A stretch of 44,025 nt of DNA from Amycolatopsis pittospori (GTDB taxonomy: Bacteria > Actinomycetota > Actinomycetes > Mycobacteriales > Pseudonocardiaceae). The translations under genes were made by a program, and so were the position numbers. The stretch covers positions 1 through 44,025 of the forward strand of contig NZ_JACBXD010000067.1 of NCBI RefSeq assembly GCF_013870525.1, given 5' to 3'. This document shows, piece by piece, positions 1 to 8,292 of the stretch. The notes under the pieces were generated by a model, which did no database searches, had not been told where the DNA came from, and was given only the letters and a program-made list of their open reading frames with translations. Each line of letters begins with the position of its first letter. The stretch's first letter is position 1.

Positions 1-125
1 GGGTCGCGGGCGCGCTGGGAAACGACCTTCTGGGCGCCTTCCGCGCGGTCCGCGCGTCGGACTCCGCCTGGGCCGCCGACCGCGGTACCGAAGAGATCAT
101 CGCCGCACACCTGTGGCGCTACTAG
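1..125 (+). CDS. C-terminal end of a probable glutamine synthetase-family ligase (partial)
   Basis: Only the last 40 codons are present, read from base 3 to the TAG at 123-125. The tail has an LGAFRAVRASD segment and ends in AAHLWRY. Glutamine synthetase-like ligases of actinobacteria (the GlnA3/GlnA4 type that glutamylate polyamines or ethanolamine) commonly finish with a helix of the form AVRxxE...EEIxAAxxWRY, and this resemblance is the only basis for the call. The catalytic domain lies outside the window, so the substrate cannot be judged. A GNAT gene starts 14 bp downstream on the same strand and may be cotranscribed. Confidence 0.45.
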   Translation, partial: VAGALGNDLLGAFRAVRASDSAWAADRGTEEIIAAHLWRY

Positions 126-139
126 AACCTGGAGGACAC

Positions 140-556
140 GTGGCCGACATCCGGCGGGCGACGACCGTCGAAGAGGCCGTCGCCGCCGAGCACCTATTCG
201 ACGGCCCCGCGGAGCGGGAGGCGTCCGAGAAATTCCTCGCGGCGGAGGAGAACCACCTGCTGATCGCCTACGAGGACGGCTTCGCGGCGGGGATGATCAC
301 CGGCACCGAGGTGACGCATCCGGACAAGGGCACCGAGATGTTCCTCAACGAACTCGACGTCCACCCGGACTACCAGCGGCGCGGGATCGGCCGGGACCTG
401 GTCGACGCGCTGGCCGCGCTCGCCCGGGAACGCGGTTGCCGCGGTATGTGGGTCGGCGTCGAACCGGACAACACGGCCGCGCTGGCGACCTACTCGTCGG
501 CGGGCGCGAACACGGACGGGAAGTTCGTCATGCAGTCGTGGAGCTTCGAAGACTGA
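140..556 (+). CDS. GNAT family N-acetyltransferase, AAC(3)-I-like
   Basis: A 138-residue GCN5-related acetyltransferase that would transfer acetyl from acetyl-CoA to an amine. Visible signatures are the beta-4 segment MFLNELDVHPDYQRRGIG, where QRRGIG is the acetyl-CoA pyrophosphate loop, followed by LARERGCRGMWVGVEPDN and a C-terminal AALATYSSAG. The LNE...V...RRGIG / REXGCxGxWV pattern resembles the aminoglycoside 3-N-acetyltransferase I group more than RimI-type enzymes, but that does not prove drug acetylation. GTG at 140 is chosen because GGAGG lies at 131-135; an in-frame GTG at 113 is inside the preceding gene and has no ribosome site. The stop overlaps the next ATG (TGATG), suggesting coupling. 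Confidence 0.82.
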   Translation: MADIRRATTVEEAVAAEHLFDGPAEREASEKFLAAEENHLLIAYEDGFAAGMITGTEVTHPDKGTEMFLNELDVHPDYQRRGIGRDLVDALAALARERGCRGMWVGVEPDNTAALATYSSAGANTDGKFVMQSWSFED

Positions 557-1317
557 TGTCCTCCGGAATCGACGGCGACCGCACGGGGCTGTCCGGCCCG
601 CGCTGGCTGCCCGGCGGCGAGCATCTCGTCGCGGTCGCGCGGGCCGAACTCCCGCAGAAGGACGGGCTGGCCGGGCCGTTCGCGGCGCTGGCCGCCCTGC
701 GCGCGGCGGGGTTCGACGTCTCCGACCAGGACGAGGTCGCGGCGCTGGCGGGCACGGTCCTGCCCGGGGAGCCGGATCTCCCGGCGGGTGAAGAGTCCCG
801 TGTGGACTATCGGCTTTCCTTGCCGGTGGCGGATTCGGGCGCAGGGACCGCGCCGGACGGCCTGGCGCGGGCGATCGGGACGCTGTCGTGCGGTCGGCTC
901 GCCACGGTGCCCGCCACCGGGAACTGGGCGCCGCAGTCGCTCTTCATGCTCCTGGCGGCGTTGTGGCATCTGCCGCGCGTCGCGCTGATCGCCGAGGTCG
1001 ACCCCGCCGAGTTCGGCGCGCACGACACCCCGGTCCGCGCACTGGCCGACTACCTCGACACCGGTGTCCCGCCGCTGTGGTCGTCGCGCTGGCGTCCGCA
1101 GGCAGGACATTTCGTCCTGGTGGCCGGGATGCGGATCGGCGCCGAGGGCACCCTGGTGTCCCTTATGGATGGTTATCCCTCGTTGGGGGACAACGGTTTG
1201 CGCGAACAACCGGTGGAATGGCTGGCCGCGGCGCTGAGCCGGATGCTGGTCGTGGTCGACACCGCCGACGCCGAGTCCGCCGACGCCGCCGTCAAGACGG
1301 CCGGTCTGTGGAACTGA
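556..1317 (+). CDS. C39-peptidase-like protein with the cysteine replaced, function unknown
   Basis: A 253-residue cytoplasmic protein with no signal peptide. Its layout resembles a papain/C39-type fold: an N-terminal Q34-KDGL-A39-GPF segment where peptidases have Gln then Cys-Gly-Pro, a late AGHFVLVAGM segment with H185, and D205 in LMDGYPSL where the Asp of the triad would be. The expected cysteine is Ala39 (codon GCC at 670-672). From memory it resembles the actinobacterial family DUF6885, which could not be checked. The start ATG overlaps the GNAT stop (TGATG). The 3' end overlaps the convergent permease gene by 26 bp. A non-catalytic peptide-binding role is possible; this is inference. 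Confidence 0.6.
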   Translation: MSSGIDGDRTGLSGPRWLPGGEHLVAVARAELPQKDGLAGPFAALAALRAAGFDVSDQDEVAALAGTVLPGEPDLPAGEESRVDYRLSLPVADSGAGTAPDGLARAIGTLSCGRLATVPATGNWAPQSLFMLLAALWHLPRVALIAEVDPAEFGAHDTPVRALADYLDTGVPPLWSSRWRPQAGHFVLVAGMRIGAEGTLVSLMDGYPSLGDNGLREQPVEWLAAALSRMLVVVDTADAESADAAVKTAGLWN

Positions 1318-2752
1318 GGTCGTCGGGCTTGGCGAACCGGGAGTGCTTGCGGCCGTAGAAGACGTAGATCAGCAGGCCGAGCAGCAGCCACGCGGCGAAC
1401 CGCAGCCAGGTCATCACGTCGAGGTTCAGCATCAGGTAGAAGCACGCCAGCGCCGCCGCGATCGGCAGATACGGCGAGAACGGCACGGTGAACGGGCGTT
1501 CCAGGTCCGGGCGGCGTTTGCGCAGCACCGGGACGGCGATCGCGACGATGATCATCGCCGAGAGCGCGCCGATGCTGACCATGTCGGCGAGTTCCGAGAT
1601 CGGGATGAACGCGGCGAGGGCCGCGATCAGCACCGCGCCGGCGATCGTCATCCGGTGCGGGGTGCCCCAGCGCGGATGCGCGGTGCCGAACTTCTTCGGC
1701 AAGAGGCCGTCGCGGCCCATCGCGAAGCCGATCCGCCCGATCGTCACCAGTTCCACCATCATCACCGACGTCAGCCCGGTGACCGCGCCGAGCGAGATCA
1801 GCGCACCCACCCAGTGCTGCCCGACCCGGTCGAAGGCGTCGGCGAGCGGGGCGCCCGCGTCGATCTCGGCGAACGGAACCATCCCGGTCAGCACCAGCGA
1901 GACACCGATGTAGAGCAGCGCGCAGACACCGAGCGCGCCGAGGATGCCGACCCGCAGATCGCGTTTGGGGTTCACGGTCTCTTCGCCGAGATTCGCGAGC
2001 GCCTCGAAACCGGTGTAGGCGAAGAAGACGACCGCGGCGGCGGTGACCATCCCGGCGATGCCGTAGACGGACTGTTCCAGCCCGAGCGCGGCTTGCACGA
2101 TCGGCTGGTGCAGGGTGCTCGCCGTCTCCGACGGCGCCTGGGCGGGCGGGATGAACGGGGTGAGGTTCTCGCCGCGGATGTAGAACACGCCGACCGCGAG
2201 GATCAGCACGCACACCGCGACCTTGACCAGCACGAGCAGATTCGTCACCCGCGCCGACTCCTTGATCCCGACGACGGCGATCACGGTCAGCACGGCGATG
2301 ATCACGACAGCGCCGATGTTCACCTTCGCGTCTTCGCCGAACCAGTCGGGGGAGAGCCCCATCAGATTCGCGAGATAGCCGGACCAGCCACGCGAAACGA
2401 CGGCCGCGCCGAGGGCGAACTCGAGCAGCAGGTCCCAGCCGATGATCCAGGCGAACGTCTCGCCGAGGGTGGCGAAGGCGTAGGTGTAGGCGCTCCCGGC
2501 CGTCGGCACGCTGGACGCGAGTTCGGCGTAGCAGAGGGCGGCCAGCCCGGCCACGACGGCGCCGAGCACGAACGACAGCGTCACCGACGGACCCGCGTGG
2601 GTCTTCGCCTCGACTCCGGCGAGGGTGAAGATGCCGGTGCCGATGATGATGCCGACCCCGAAGCCGATCAGGTCGCGCCCGTGCAGGCGGCGTTTCAGCT
2701 CACCCGAGTCCTGTCGCTTCAGGACCTCGTCCACGTCCAGAGTTCGCCGCAT
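1292..2752 (-). CDS. APC superfamily amino-acid permease, CAT-like (YfnA type)
   Basis: A 486-residue inner-membrane transporter with about 12-14 hydrophobic helices. The N-terminus has LIGFGVGIIIGTGIFTLAG, the glycine-rich helix 1 break of APC transporters that binds the substrate amino group. Helix 2 ends with CYAELASSVPTAGSAY, typical of the cationic amino-acid transporter (CAT) subfamily and Bacillus YfnA. It should import a basic or branched amino acid with protons; the exact substrate cannot be read. It is transcribed alone; a palindrome at 2875-2927 separates it from the upstream two-component operon. ATG at 2752 directly precedes the conserved RRTLDVDEVLKRQ lead-in. Confidence 0.88.
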   Translation of the reverse strand: MRRTLDVDEVLKRQDSGELKRRLHGRDLIGFGVGIIIGTGIFTLAGVEAKTHAGPSVTLSFVLGAVVAGLAALCYAELASSVPTAGSAYTYAFATLGETFAWIIGWDLLLEFALGAAVVSRGWSGYLANLMGLSPDWFGEDAKVNIGAVVIIAVLTVIAVVGIKESARVTNLLVLVKVAVCVLILAVGVFYIRGENLTPFIPPAQAPSETASTLHQPIVQAALGLEQSVYGIAGMVTAAAVVFFAYTGFEALANLGEETVNPKRDLRVGILGALGVCALLYIGVSLVLTGMVPFAEIDAGAPLADAFDRVGQHWVGALISLGAVTGLTSVMMVELVTIGRIGFAMGRDGLLPKKFGTAHPRWGTPHRMTIAGAVLIAALAAFIPISELADMVSIGALSAMIIVAIAVPVLRKRRPDLERPFTVPFSPYLPIAAALACFYLMLNLDVMTWLRFAAWLLLGLLIYVFYGRKHSRFAKPDDLSSTDRPS

Positions 2753-2874
2753 GAAGGGTCACGCTAGAAGATCGCCGCCCACCTCGCAGATCGGTGAACG
2801 CCGAAGCGGCTTTCGCCGGATACGACGCGCCCGTGGTGGACCGCGCCGAGTGGCGGCCGGTGCTCTCGGGCGGT

Positions 2875-2927
2875 GTTGCGAAAGCCACTTTCGCAACCTT
2901 CAAGGTTGCGAAAGTGGCTTTCGCGAC
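2875..2927. repeat. Long intergenic palindrome D, nested arms
   Basis: Perfect inverted repeat with 23-bp arms (2878-2900 and 2902-2924) around a single central base, extending to 26-bp arms with one mismatch. Each arm is itself a hairpin: the left arm is GTTGCGAAAG-CCA-CTTTCGCAAC, the right has TGG in the loop and one stem mismatch. The DNA or RNA could therefore form one long stem or two short ones. It lies downstream of the stop of the response-regulator operon (3029) and upstream of the permease start (2752), both leftward, so a terminator role is plausible. There is no T tract. Confidence 0.9.
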
Positions 2928-3028
2928 GTGCGCGCGGACCACCCAACCCGGACCACGACCGGAAACCTTCGACTTCCCCCTCAAGTGAACCCGAATCGCC
3001 ACTCACGACCACGGTTCGGCGCCGCGGC

Positions 3029-3691
3029 TCACGCGTCCAGGGCGATCCCGTTCTCCTGCGCGAGGATCGCCGCCTGCACCCGCGACCGCAGGTCCAGCTT
3101 CGTCAGCACCCGTGAGACGTGCGTCTTCACCGTGGTCTCGCCGATGTGCAGCCGCGTGCCGATCTGCGCGTTGGACAGGCCACCGCCGAGGCAGGCCAGC
3201 ACCTCGCGTTCGCGTTCGGTCAGCTCGCCGAGCCCGTCGGGGGCGACGGTGGGCTCGCGGGTCCCCGAGGCGAACGCGGCGATCAGCTTCCGGGTGACCT
3301 GCGGGGCGAGCACGCCTTCACCCGCCGCGACCAGTTTCACCGCCTCGATCAGCCGTGACGCCTCCACCGACTTCAGCAGGAAGCCGGCCGCGCCCGCCCG
3401 CAGCGCGGCGTGGACGTACTCGTCGAGGTCGAAGGTGGTCAGCACGAGGACCTCGCACAGACCCTCCGCGATCAGTTCCCGTGTCGCCGCGATGCCGTCG
3501 ACGCCGGGCATCCGGACGTCCATCAGCACGACGTCCGGCTTCAACGCCTTCGCCTGCCGGACGGCGGTGGCCCCGTCCCCGGCCTCACCGACCACCTCGA
3601 TGCCCTCGGCGTTGCCGAGGATCATCATCAACCCGGCGCGGATCGCGCCGTGGTCGTCGGCGACCAGCACTTTGATGTTCCCGTCGCTCAA
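3029..3691 (-). CDS. NarL/FixJ family response regulator
   Basis: A 220-residue DNA-binding response regulator. The receiver domain (about residues 5-125) shows the acidic pair D12-D13, phosphoacceptor D58 in VVLMDVRMPG, the conserved Thr in LVLTTFD and Lys in GFLLKSV. The C-terminal LuxR-type helix-turn-helix covers about residues 150-210 with LTEREREVLACLGGGLSNAQIG and TTVKTHVSRVLTKL. It should be phosphorylated by the sensor kinase encoded immediately upstream, whose stop overlaps this ATG by four bases. Target genes are unknown; the adjacent permease is only a positional candidate. Confidence 0.95.
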   Translation of the reverse strand: MSDGNIKVLVADDHGAIRAGLMMILGNAEGIEVVGEAGDGATAVRQAKALKPDVVLMDVRMPGVDGIAATRELIAEGLCEVLVLTTFDLDEYVHAALRAGAAGFLLKSVEASRLIEAVKLVAAGEGVLAPQVTRKLIAAFASGTREPTVAPDGLGELTEREREVLACLGGGLSNAQIGTRLHIGETTVKTHVSRVLTKLDLRSRVQAAILAQENGIALDA

Positions 3692-4902
3692 GACCCCTCC
3701 AGAGGCAGTTCGGCGCGGACCAGCCAGCCACCGCCGGACGGCCCGGCGGCGAGAGTGCCGCCCACCGCGGCGGCGCGTTCCCGCATGTTCAGCAGGCCGA
3801 GTCCGGTCCCGCCGTCGTCACCCGAGCCGGAGCCGGGACGAAGATCGTTTCGCACTTCGACGGTGAGTATGCCTCCGCCGGAGCTGATGTCGAGTACGGC
3901 CCGCCCGCCCGCGGCGTGCTTGGCCGCGTTGGTGAGCGCCTCCTGCGCGATCCGGTACGCGGTCAGATCGACCGCGGCGGGCAGGGCGGGGGGATGGTCC
4001 ACAAGGGAACCGACCTCGACCTCCAGCCCGCTCGCGCGCGCCGATTCGACCAGTTTGGACAGTTCGGCCAGCCGTGCGGGCGCGGTCGTCTCGATCTCCT
4101 GGTCACCATTGGTGGCGTCCTCGCGCAGCAGGCCGATCATCGCGCGCATCTCCTCCAGCGCGCTCACACTGTTCTCCCGCACCGATTCCAGGACGTCCCT
4201 GGACATTTTCGGGTCGGCGGTGGCCATCGTCAGCGCGGCCTCCGACTGGATGGCGATCGCCGAAAGATGCCCGGCGATGACGTCGTGCAGGTCGCGCGCC
4301 ATCTTCGAGCGTTCCCCGGCCACGGCGGCCTTCCGGTCCATTTCGCCGATCCTCGCCAGTTGCTCGGCGTTCGACCGCTCGCCGTCGGCGATGTCCCGTT
4401 GCTGCCGCACGTTCGCCGCCCACCACACCGGCGTGATCAGGAACGGCAACAGCGCGAACGCGACGATGACCGCCGTCCGCAGCTGCGAGGTGGCGATGAA
4501 CGCCAGGCAGACCACCCCGAGCGTGCCCAGCGAGGCGACCCCGATCATCAGCCTGCTGACGCCCCGCGAACCGTAGAGCGTCGCCGCGTACAGGAAGTCC
4601 GTGAAGACGAGGATGATCGGCAGCGAGGGGCCGAACGTGGCGTCCACCCCGACCACGACCAGCGAGCACAGCAGCGCCAGCGGGACCCTGCGGCGCAGGA
4701 CCTGCAGCGAGCACAGCACGGTCAGTTCGGTCAGCCGGATCCACAGTGGCGTCGTGTCCGGGCCGTTGAGCAGTACCTGCATCCCGCTGAGGTAGACCAG
4801 GAGTCCGAGCACCCAGGTGCCGGCCGCGATGACGAGGTCCTGCGTCCACAAGGGAAGGTGGCGCAGGCGCGGTGATGAGGGCACCTGTCCATCCCAGCAC
4901 AC
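3688..4902 (-). CDS. Sensor histidine kinase, HisKA_3 (NarL-partner) type
   Basis: A 404-residue membrane histidine kinase. About five hydrophobic segments occupy residues 20-160, with little extracytoplasmic sequence, suggesting sensing within the membrane. A linker (165-198) leads to the dimerisation/phosphoacceptor motif MARDLHDVIAGHLSAIAIQ with H206. The ATPase domain shows RIAQEALTNAAKHA (N box) and GTGLGLLNMRERA (G box). The four-base ATGA overlap with the response regulator indicates cotranscription and pairing. The start is uncertain: GTG at 4902 has no clear ribosome site, while an in-frame GTG at 4884 follows a GGGATGGA stretch. The gene is divergent from the membrane-protein pair at 4993. 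Confidence 0.93.
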   Translation of the reverse strand: MCWDGQVPSSPRLRHLPLWTQDLVIAAGTWVLGLLVYLSGMQVLLNGPDTTPLWIRLTELTVLCSLQVLRRRVPLALLCSLVVVGVDATFGPSLPIILVFTDFLYAATLYGSRGVSRLMIGVASLGTLGVVCLAFIATSQLRTAVIVAFALLPFLITPVWWAANVRQQRDIADGERSNAEQLARIGEMDRKAAVAGERSKMARDLHDVIAGHLSAIAIQSEAALTMATADPKMSRDVLESVRENSVSALEEMRAMIGLLREDATNGDQEIETTAPARLAELSKLVESARASGLEVEVGSLVDHPPALPAAVDLTAYRIAQEALTNAAKHAAGGRAVLDISSGGGILTVEVRNDLRPGSGSGDDGGTGLGLLNMRERAAAVGGTLAAGPSGGGWLVRAELPLEGS

Positions 4903-4992
4903 CCGGGCGCCCGGCGGGTCCTACTAACTGATGACGGTGATGTCGTGCCGTACGCCGACGCGGCGGCGCCCCACGCGAGACAGACTCGGACC

Positions 4993-5595
4993 GTGAACAA
5001 GATCTGGGACTTCATCGCGGAAAACCCGATGGCGGCGGTGGTCGCCGGCGGGGAGATCGGTTTCTGGGTCGCCATCATCGCCGGCCTGGTGGCCCGCTAT
5101 CTGCTCAAGCTGAAGCGGACGAGCATCGTCCTGCTGCTGCTCACCCCGGTGATCGACCTCGTCGTGCTGGGCGCGACGCTCATCGACCTGCAGAACGGCG
5201 CCAAGGCGAACTTCGTGCACGGCCTCGCCGCGGTCTACCTGGGCTTCAGCGTGGTGTTCGGCCACTCGATGATCAAGTGGGCCGACGTCCGGTTCGCCCA
5301 CCGGTTCGCGGGTGGGCCGCCTCCGCCGCCCAAGCCGCGGGGACGGGAGAAGCTGCGCGTCGAATGGCGTGAATGGTTCAAATGTGTGCTGGCCTGCGGG
5401 CTCGCCGCCGGAGTGCTGCTCCTGCTGATCGTCATGGTCGGTGACACCGAGCAGGTCGCGCCGTTGTGGGGCTGGCTGCCGAGGCTGGGTGTCGTGACGG
5501 CCATCTGGTTCGCCACCGGGCCGCTGTGGCAGGAGCTCTCACCCAAGGACGACCGCAGGAACGACGCCCGAGTCGAGGAAGGGGCCCGACGATGA
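4993..5595 (+). CDS. Integral membrane protein, YmcC-like, function unknown
   Basis: A 200-residue membrane protein with about five predicted helices: GEIGFWVAIIAGLVARYLL, TSIVLLLLTPVIDLVVLGA, VHGLAAVYLGFSVVFGHSM, CVLACGLAAGVLLLLIVM and VTAIWFATGPL. A proline-rich linker (GGPPPPPKPRGR) splits a three-helix N-terminal half from a two-helix C-terminal half. The first half (IDLQNG, HGLAAVYLG, FGHSMIKWADVRF) resembles Bacillus YmcC from memory. GTG at 4993 puts the start at the conserved NKIWDFI; an upstream GTG at 4945 would add 16 unlikely residues. Its stop overlaps the ATG of the next gene by four bases, so the two are likely coexpressed. Confidence 0.72.
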   Translation: MNKIWDFIAENPMAAVVAGGEIGFWVAIIAGLVARYLLKLKRTSIVLLLLTPVIDLVVLGATLIDLQNGAKANFVHGLAAVYLGFSVVFGHSMIKWADVRFAHRFAGGPPPPPKPRGREKLRVEWREWFKCVLACGLAAGVLLLLIVMVGDTEQVAPLWGWLPRLGVVTAIWFATGPLWQELSPKDDRRNDARVEEGARR

Positions 5596-5810
5596 TCGAG
5601 TTGCTGGGGATCCTGTTGCTGGTGCAGGGCGCGGGTGGTCTGATCAACCGGCTGCTGGGCAGCAGCAATCCGAGCTGGTTCGTCCAGCTCCACCTGCTGC
5701 CGCCGGGGATGCACGTCGTGGTGAGCGCGCTGATGGTGGCCGGGGGTGTGGCGTTGCTGTTCGCCGAGCGCGCCCGCAAGACGCGCCGCCGCGGCTCGGA
5801 GTCAGAGTGA
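5592..5810 (+). CDS. Small two-helix membrane protein, function unknown
   Basis: A 72-residue protein starting at the ATG that overlaps the upstream stop (ATGA). It has two hydrophobic segments (about residues 3-22, ELLGILLLVQGAGGLINRL, and 40-60, VVVSALMVAGGVALLFAE) joined by a short loop with SNPSWFVQLHLLPPG, and a basic tail (RARKTRRRGSE). It is probably a partner of the 200-residue membrane protein it is translationally coupled to. Its end overlaps the convergent gene at 5802 by nine bases. Confidence 0.72.
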   Translation: MIELLGILLLVQGAGGLINRLLGSSNPSWFVQLHLLPPGMHVVVSALMVAGGVALLFAERARKTRRRGSESE

Positions 5811-7034
5811 CACGACCACCTGCAGGACCCCGAGGACGATGGTGACGACCGTCAGCACGACGGTGACCACGGTGAGCCGCGTGACCCGCCCGCTCACCGT
5901 GTTCTCGTAGGAGTACCTGGTCTCCTCGTCCATCGCCTCGGCCTGGCGGTCGAGCTGGGCGATGATCCGCTCCACGCCCATGCTGGTGACCAGACGGCGT
6001 TCCAGCGAGTCGACCTCGGGCGGGAGCACCGAGTGCAGCATTTCGAGGATGTCGTCGAGCGAGCCCCGGAGCAGCCGGGTGCGATTCGGCGACTTTCTCT
6101 TGGCGGTGAGGGCCACCAGCTCCCGCTGGGCGTTGCGCAGCCACTGATCGGCCAGCGCCATCCGGATCAGGACCCGTTCGAGGATGAAGAGCATCCCGTG
6201 GTCGAGCCCGCCGATGTGGCTGTCGATGCCGAAGTACGGTTCGTCCGCGCCGAACGGGCCGCGCATCAGCTCGCCCTGCTGCTCGACGTACTCGGAATCC
6301 TTGCTGTTGAGGCAGACGATCCCGCCCGCCATCGTGTAGGCGGCGACGAAGGTCCGGGTGCCCCAGGACGGCCCGAGCGCGTCGCGAGCGACGTCGTGCG
6401 GAACGAATCGCCAGCCCTCGTCGCTGGTCGCCAGCCCGTAGAACGGCCGGGGATCGGCCGCGACCCGCCGGGCGGGCGGATGTCCGTCGTGGGATCGCAG
6501 TTCGACGCACCAGCCCTTGCGGCTGAGGCCCTCGGACAGCTCGCAGCCCTTGGTGAGGTCCTCGAAGACGTGGGTGACGGCCTTGAGAAGCGAGGGGAAC
6601 GACATCTCGCCGTAGCTGCCGTGCAGCCCGTCCTCGCCGTTCGCCGTCTCACGGCCCTGGAGGCTCTGCAGGACGGCGATGGCGAGGTCGAATTCGGCGG
6701 ACGGGTGACCGGCGTCCGCGCTGGTGATCGTGGTGGCGAGGATCAGCGTCATCGCGTGGTAGCTCGGATGCCAGGTGACCACGAGTTCGCACGGCGGACT
6801 GACCGCGCCGACCCGGATCGCCAGCCGTGAGCCGCCGGTGCGTTTGCGCAGCACCCGGCGTCGCGGCGGGGTCGTGTAGCTGGCGAGGAAGTCCTCCGCG
6901 GCCGTCCACTCCCGGCCGAGTTCGCCGTCGAGATGCGTCAGCAGGCCCCGGTCGCGGCCGCCGTCCAGGACCTTCTCCGCCTCCCGCTCGGACAGGGGGA
7001 CCGCCCAGGCGAAGGTGAGGAGCAGTGCGGTCAT
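5802..7034 (-). CDS. Tail-anchored protein of unknown function, coupled to a methyltransferase
   Basis: A 410-residue protein not recognised as any named family. The start ATG overlaps the stop of the upstream methyltransferase (ATGA). The N-terminus is ALLLTFAWAVPLSEREAEKV, too short and interrupted for a membrane anchor. The body is soluble and mixed, with PPRRRVLRKR and CVELRSHDGHPP segments. Residues from about 330 look helical (LLRGSLDDILEMLHSVLPPEVDSLERR, shortened here to its outline), and the extreme C-terminus is one hydrophobic helix (VTVVLTVVTIVLGVLQVVVSL region), a tail anchor that would leave the body in the cytoplasm. The neighbour suggests a methylated partner or substrate, but no reaction can be assigned. 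Confidence 0.7.
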   Translation of the reverse strand: MTALLLTFAWAVPLSEREAEKVLDGGRDRGLLTHLDGELGREWTAAEDFLASYTTPPRRRVLRKRTGGSRLAIRVGAVSPPCELVVTWHPSYHAMTLILATTITSADAGHPSAEFDLAIAVLQSLQGRETANGEDGLHGSYGEMSFPSLLKAVTHVFEDLTKGCELSEGLSRKGWCVELRSHDGHPPARRVAADPRPFYGLATSDEGWRFVPHDVARDALGPSWGTRTFVAAYTMAGGIVCLNSKDSEYVEQQGELMRGPFGADEPYFGIDSHIGGLDHGMLFILERVLIRMALADQWLRNAQRELVALTAKRKSPNRTRLLRGSLDDILEMLHSVLPPEVDSLERRLVTSMGVERIIAQLDRQAEAMDEETRYSYENTVSGRVTRLTVVTVVLTVVTIVLGVLQVVVSL

Positions 7035-7831
7035 GCGGCCTCGCGGCGCAGCAGCGCGACCAGGTCCCGGCCGAGGTGGCGGCTCAGTGGCCCGGAGGCG
7101 TTGACCAGTTCGTCGCGGTCGATGTGCTCGTCGGTGGGGCCGAGGTCGTCGAGGACGTGGTACGTCCACTCCCATTCGGTGCGCCAGCCCGCGGCCGCGG
7201 CGTCGGCGGCGACCACTTCGGGGTCGAGGTAACGGATCGGGAGCGCCGGGCCGTCGCCGTCCCGCAGGGCCTGGTCGAACTCGTCGCGCGACACACGGCG
7301 GGACCGGACCTCGGAGCCGGCTTCGACGCTGTCCAGGCTGAATGTGCCCTGCCCGATCGGTGACCGGCTGTAGGCCAGCACGAGGACGCCGCCGGGCGCG
7401 GTCACCTCGGCCAGCCGGCGCAGGATCGGCGTGACGTCCGAGGTCGGTACGTGCTGGATGACGTGACTGCACACCACGAGGTCGTACGGGCCGCCGCCGA
7501 GTTCGGTGATCGGCGAGACGGCGAAAGAGAACTCTGTGCCCTCGACGAGGGTCTCGCTCGCCTTGGCCAGCCTGTCCGCGTCGGGATCCGCGGCGGTGAT
7601 GTCGGCGGAGAAGCGGGCGAGCCAGGGGAGAAGGCGGCCCTCGCCGCAGCCGGCGTCGAGCGCCTTGACCTCGTCACGCGCACCGAGCGTGGTGGTGAGC
7701 TGCTCGGCGACCTTCCCGAGTGCCCTGTCCTCGCTGGTCGTCCAGTAGCCGTCGTACGGCTCGTGCCGTCGGATGAACATCCCGGTGACGTGGTCGCCGG
7801 TGTCCGGGTAGCGATAGCTCTCGGTCAGCAC
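7031..7831 (-). CDS. Class I SAM-dependent methyltransferase
   Basis: A 266-residue Rossmann-type methyltransferase. Motif I is KALDAGCGEGRLLPWLA (SAM glycine loop), followed by an acidic beta-2 end (ITAADPDADR), motif II-like YDLVVCSHVIQHVP, and LRRLAEVTAPGGVLVLAYS, the usual post-II loop of methyltransferases acting on small molecules or exposed groups. The acceptor cannot be read. Its stop overlaps the start of the tail-anchored protein gene, so the two form one operon. The start at 7831 lies 62 bp from the divergent gene at 7894. Confidence 0.88.
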   Translation of the reverse strand: MLTESYRYPDTGDHVTGMFIRRHEPYDGYWTTSEDRALGKVAEQLTTTLGARDEVKALDAGCGEGRLLPWLARFSADITAADPDADRLAKASETLVEGTEFSFAVSPITELGGGPYDLVVCSHVIQHVPTSDVTPILRRLAEVTAPGGVLVLAYSRSPIGQGTFSLDSVEAGSEVRSRRVSRDEFDQALRDGDGPALPIRYLDPEVVAADAAAAGWRTEWEWTYHVLDDLGPTDEHIDRDELVNASGPLSRHLGRDLVALLRREAA

Positions 7832-7893
7832 CTCGCGAATATAGCCCGGATTCGCGGCTTTTCCCGGGGGGTGAACGCGGATTACCCTGAGTC

Positions 7894-8271
7894 GTGGCCA
7901 CCGTGCCTGTCGCGCTGTACACCGTTGTCGCCGTGGCGCCGTCGGTGCTTTTCTGGTGCGCGATCAAGGTTCCCGCGGTGCTCCGCTGGTGGCGCCGCCG
8001 CCGGGAACCGGAGGTCCCCGCCGGGCCGCCCATCGAGAAACTCGCCGCCGATCTCCGCCGGGTGCACCGCCTGCTCGCGGAACTCCCTTCCGGAGCTTCG
8101 GCCGTCCGCCGGTACGGCACCCGGCAGGCGTACGACGCGCTGCTCGTCCAGGCCTGCCGGGAGGTCGAGGTCGAGCACCGGCTGGACACCCTGCCGGAGG
8201 GTTTCGACCGGGGGATCGAGCGGCTGCGCGTCGAGGAATCCTTGGCGGAACGCGGACTTTCGGTTTCCTGA
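7894..8271 (+). CDS. Small single-pass membrane protein, conserved hypothetical
   Basis: A 125-residue protein with one N-terminal membrane helix (about residues 7-27, ALYTVVAVAPSVLFWCAIKV), a basic stop-transfer stretch (RWWRRRREPE) and a soluble, charged helical domain (IEKLAADLRRVHRLLAEL, ACREVEVEHRLDTLPEG). Nothing in it identifies a reaction. It resembles short actinobacterial membrane proteins of unknown function. GTG at 7894 is the first plausible start after the divergent methyltransferase promoter region. A short GGGC-TT-GCCC hairpin follows the stop, between this gene and the convergent secreted protein. Confidence 0.72.
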   Translation: MATVPVALYTVVAVAPSVLFWCAIKVPAVLRWWRRRREPEVPAGPPIEKLAADLRRVHRLLAELPSGASAVRRYGTRQAYDALLVQACREVEVEHRLDTLPEGFDRGIERLRVEESLAERGLSVS

Positions 8272-8292
8272 ACGGGCTTGCCCGGATCAGGA

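Noticed and set aside
5802..7034. Membership in a named conflict-system family for the tail-anchored protein
   Set aside because: I considered caspase/TPR-associated actinobacterial families but found no matching motif, so no name is given.
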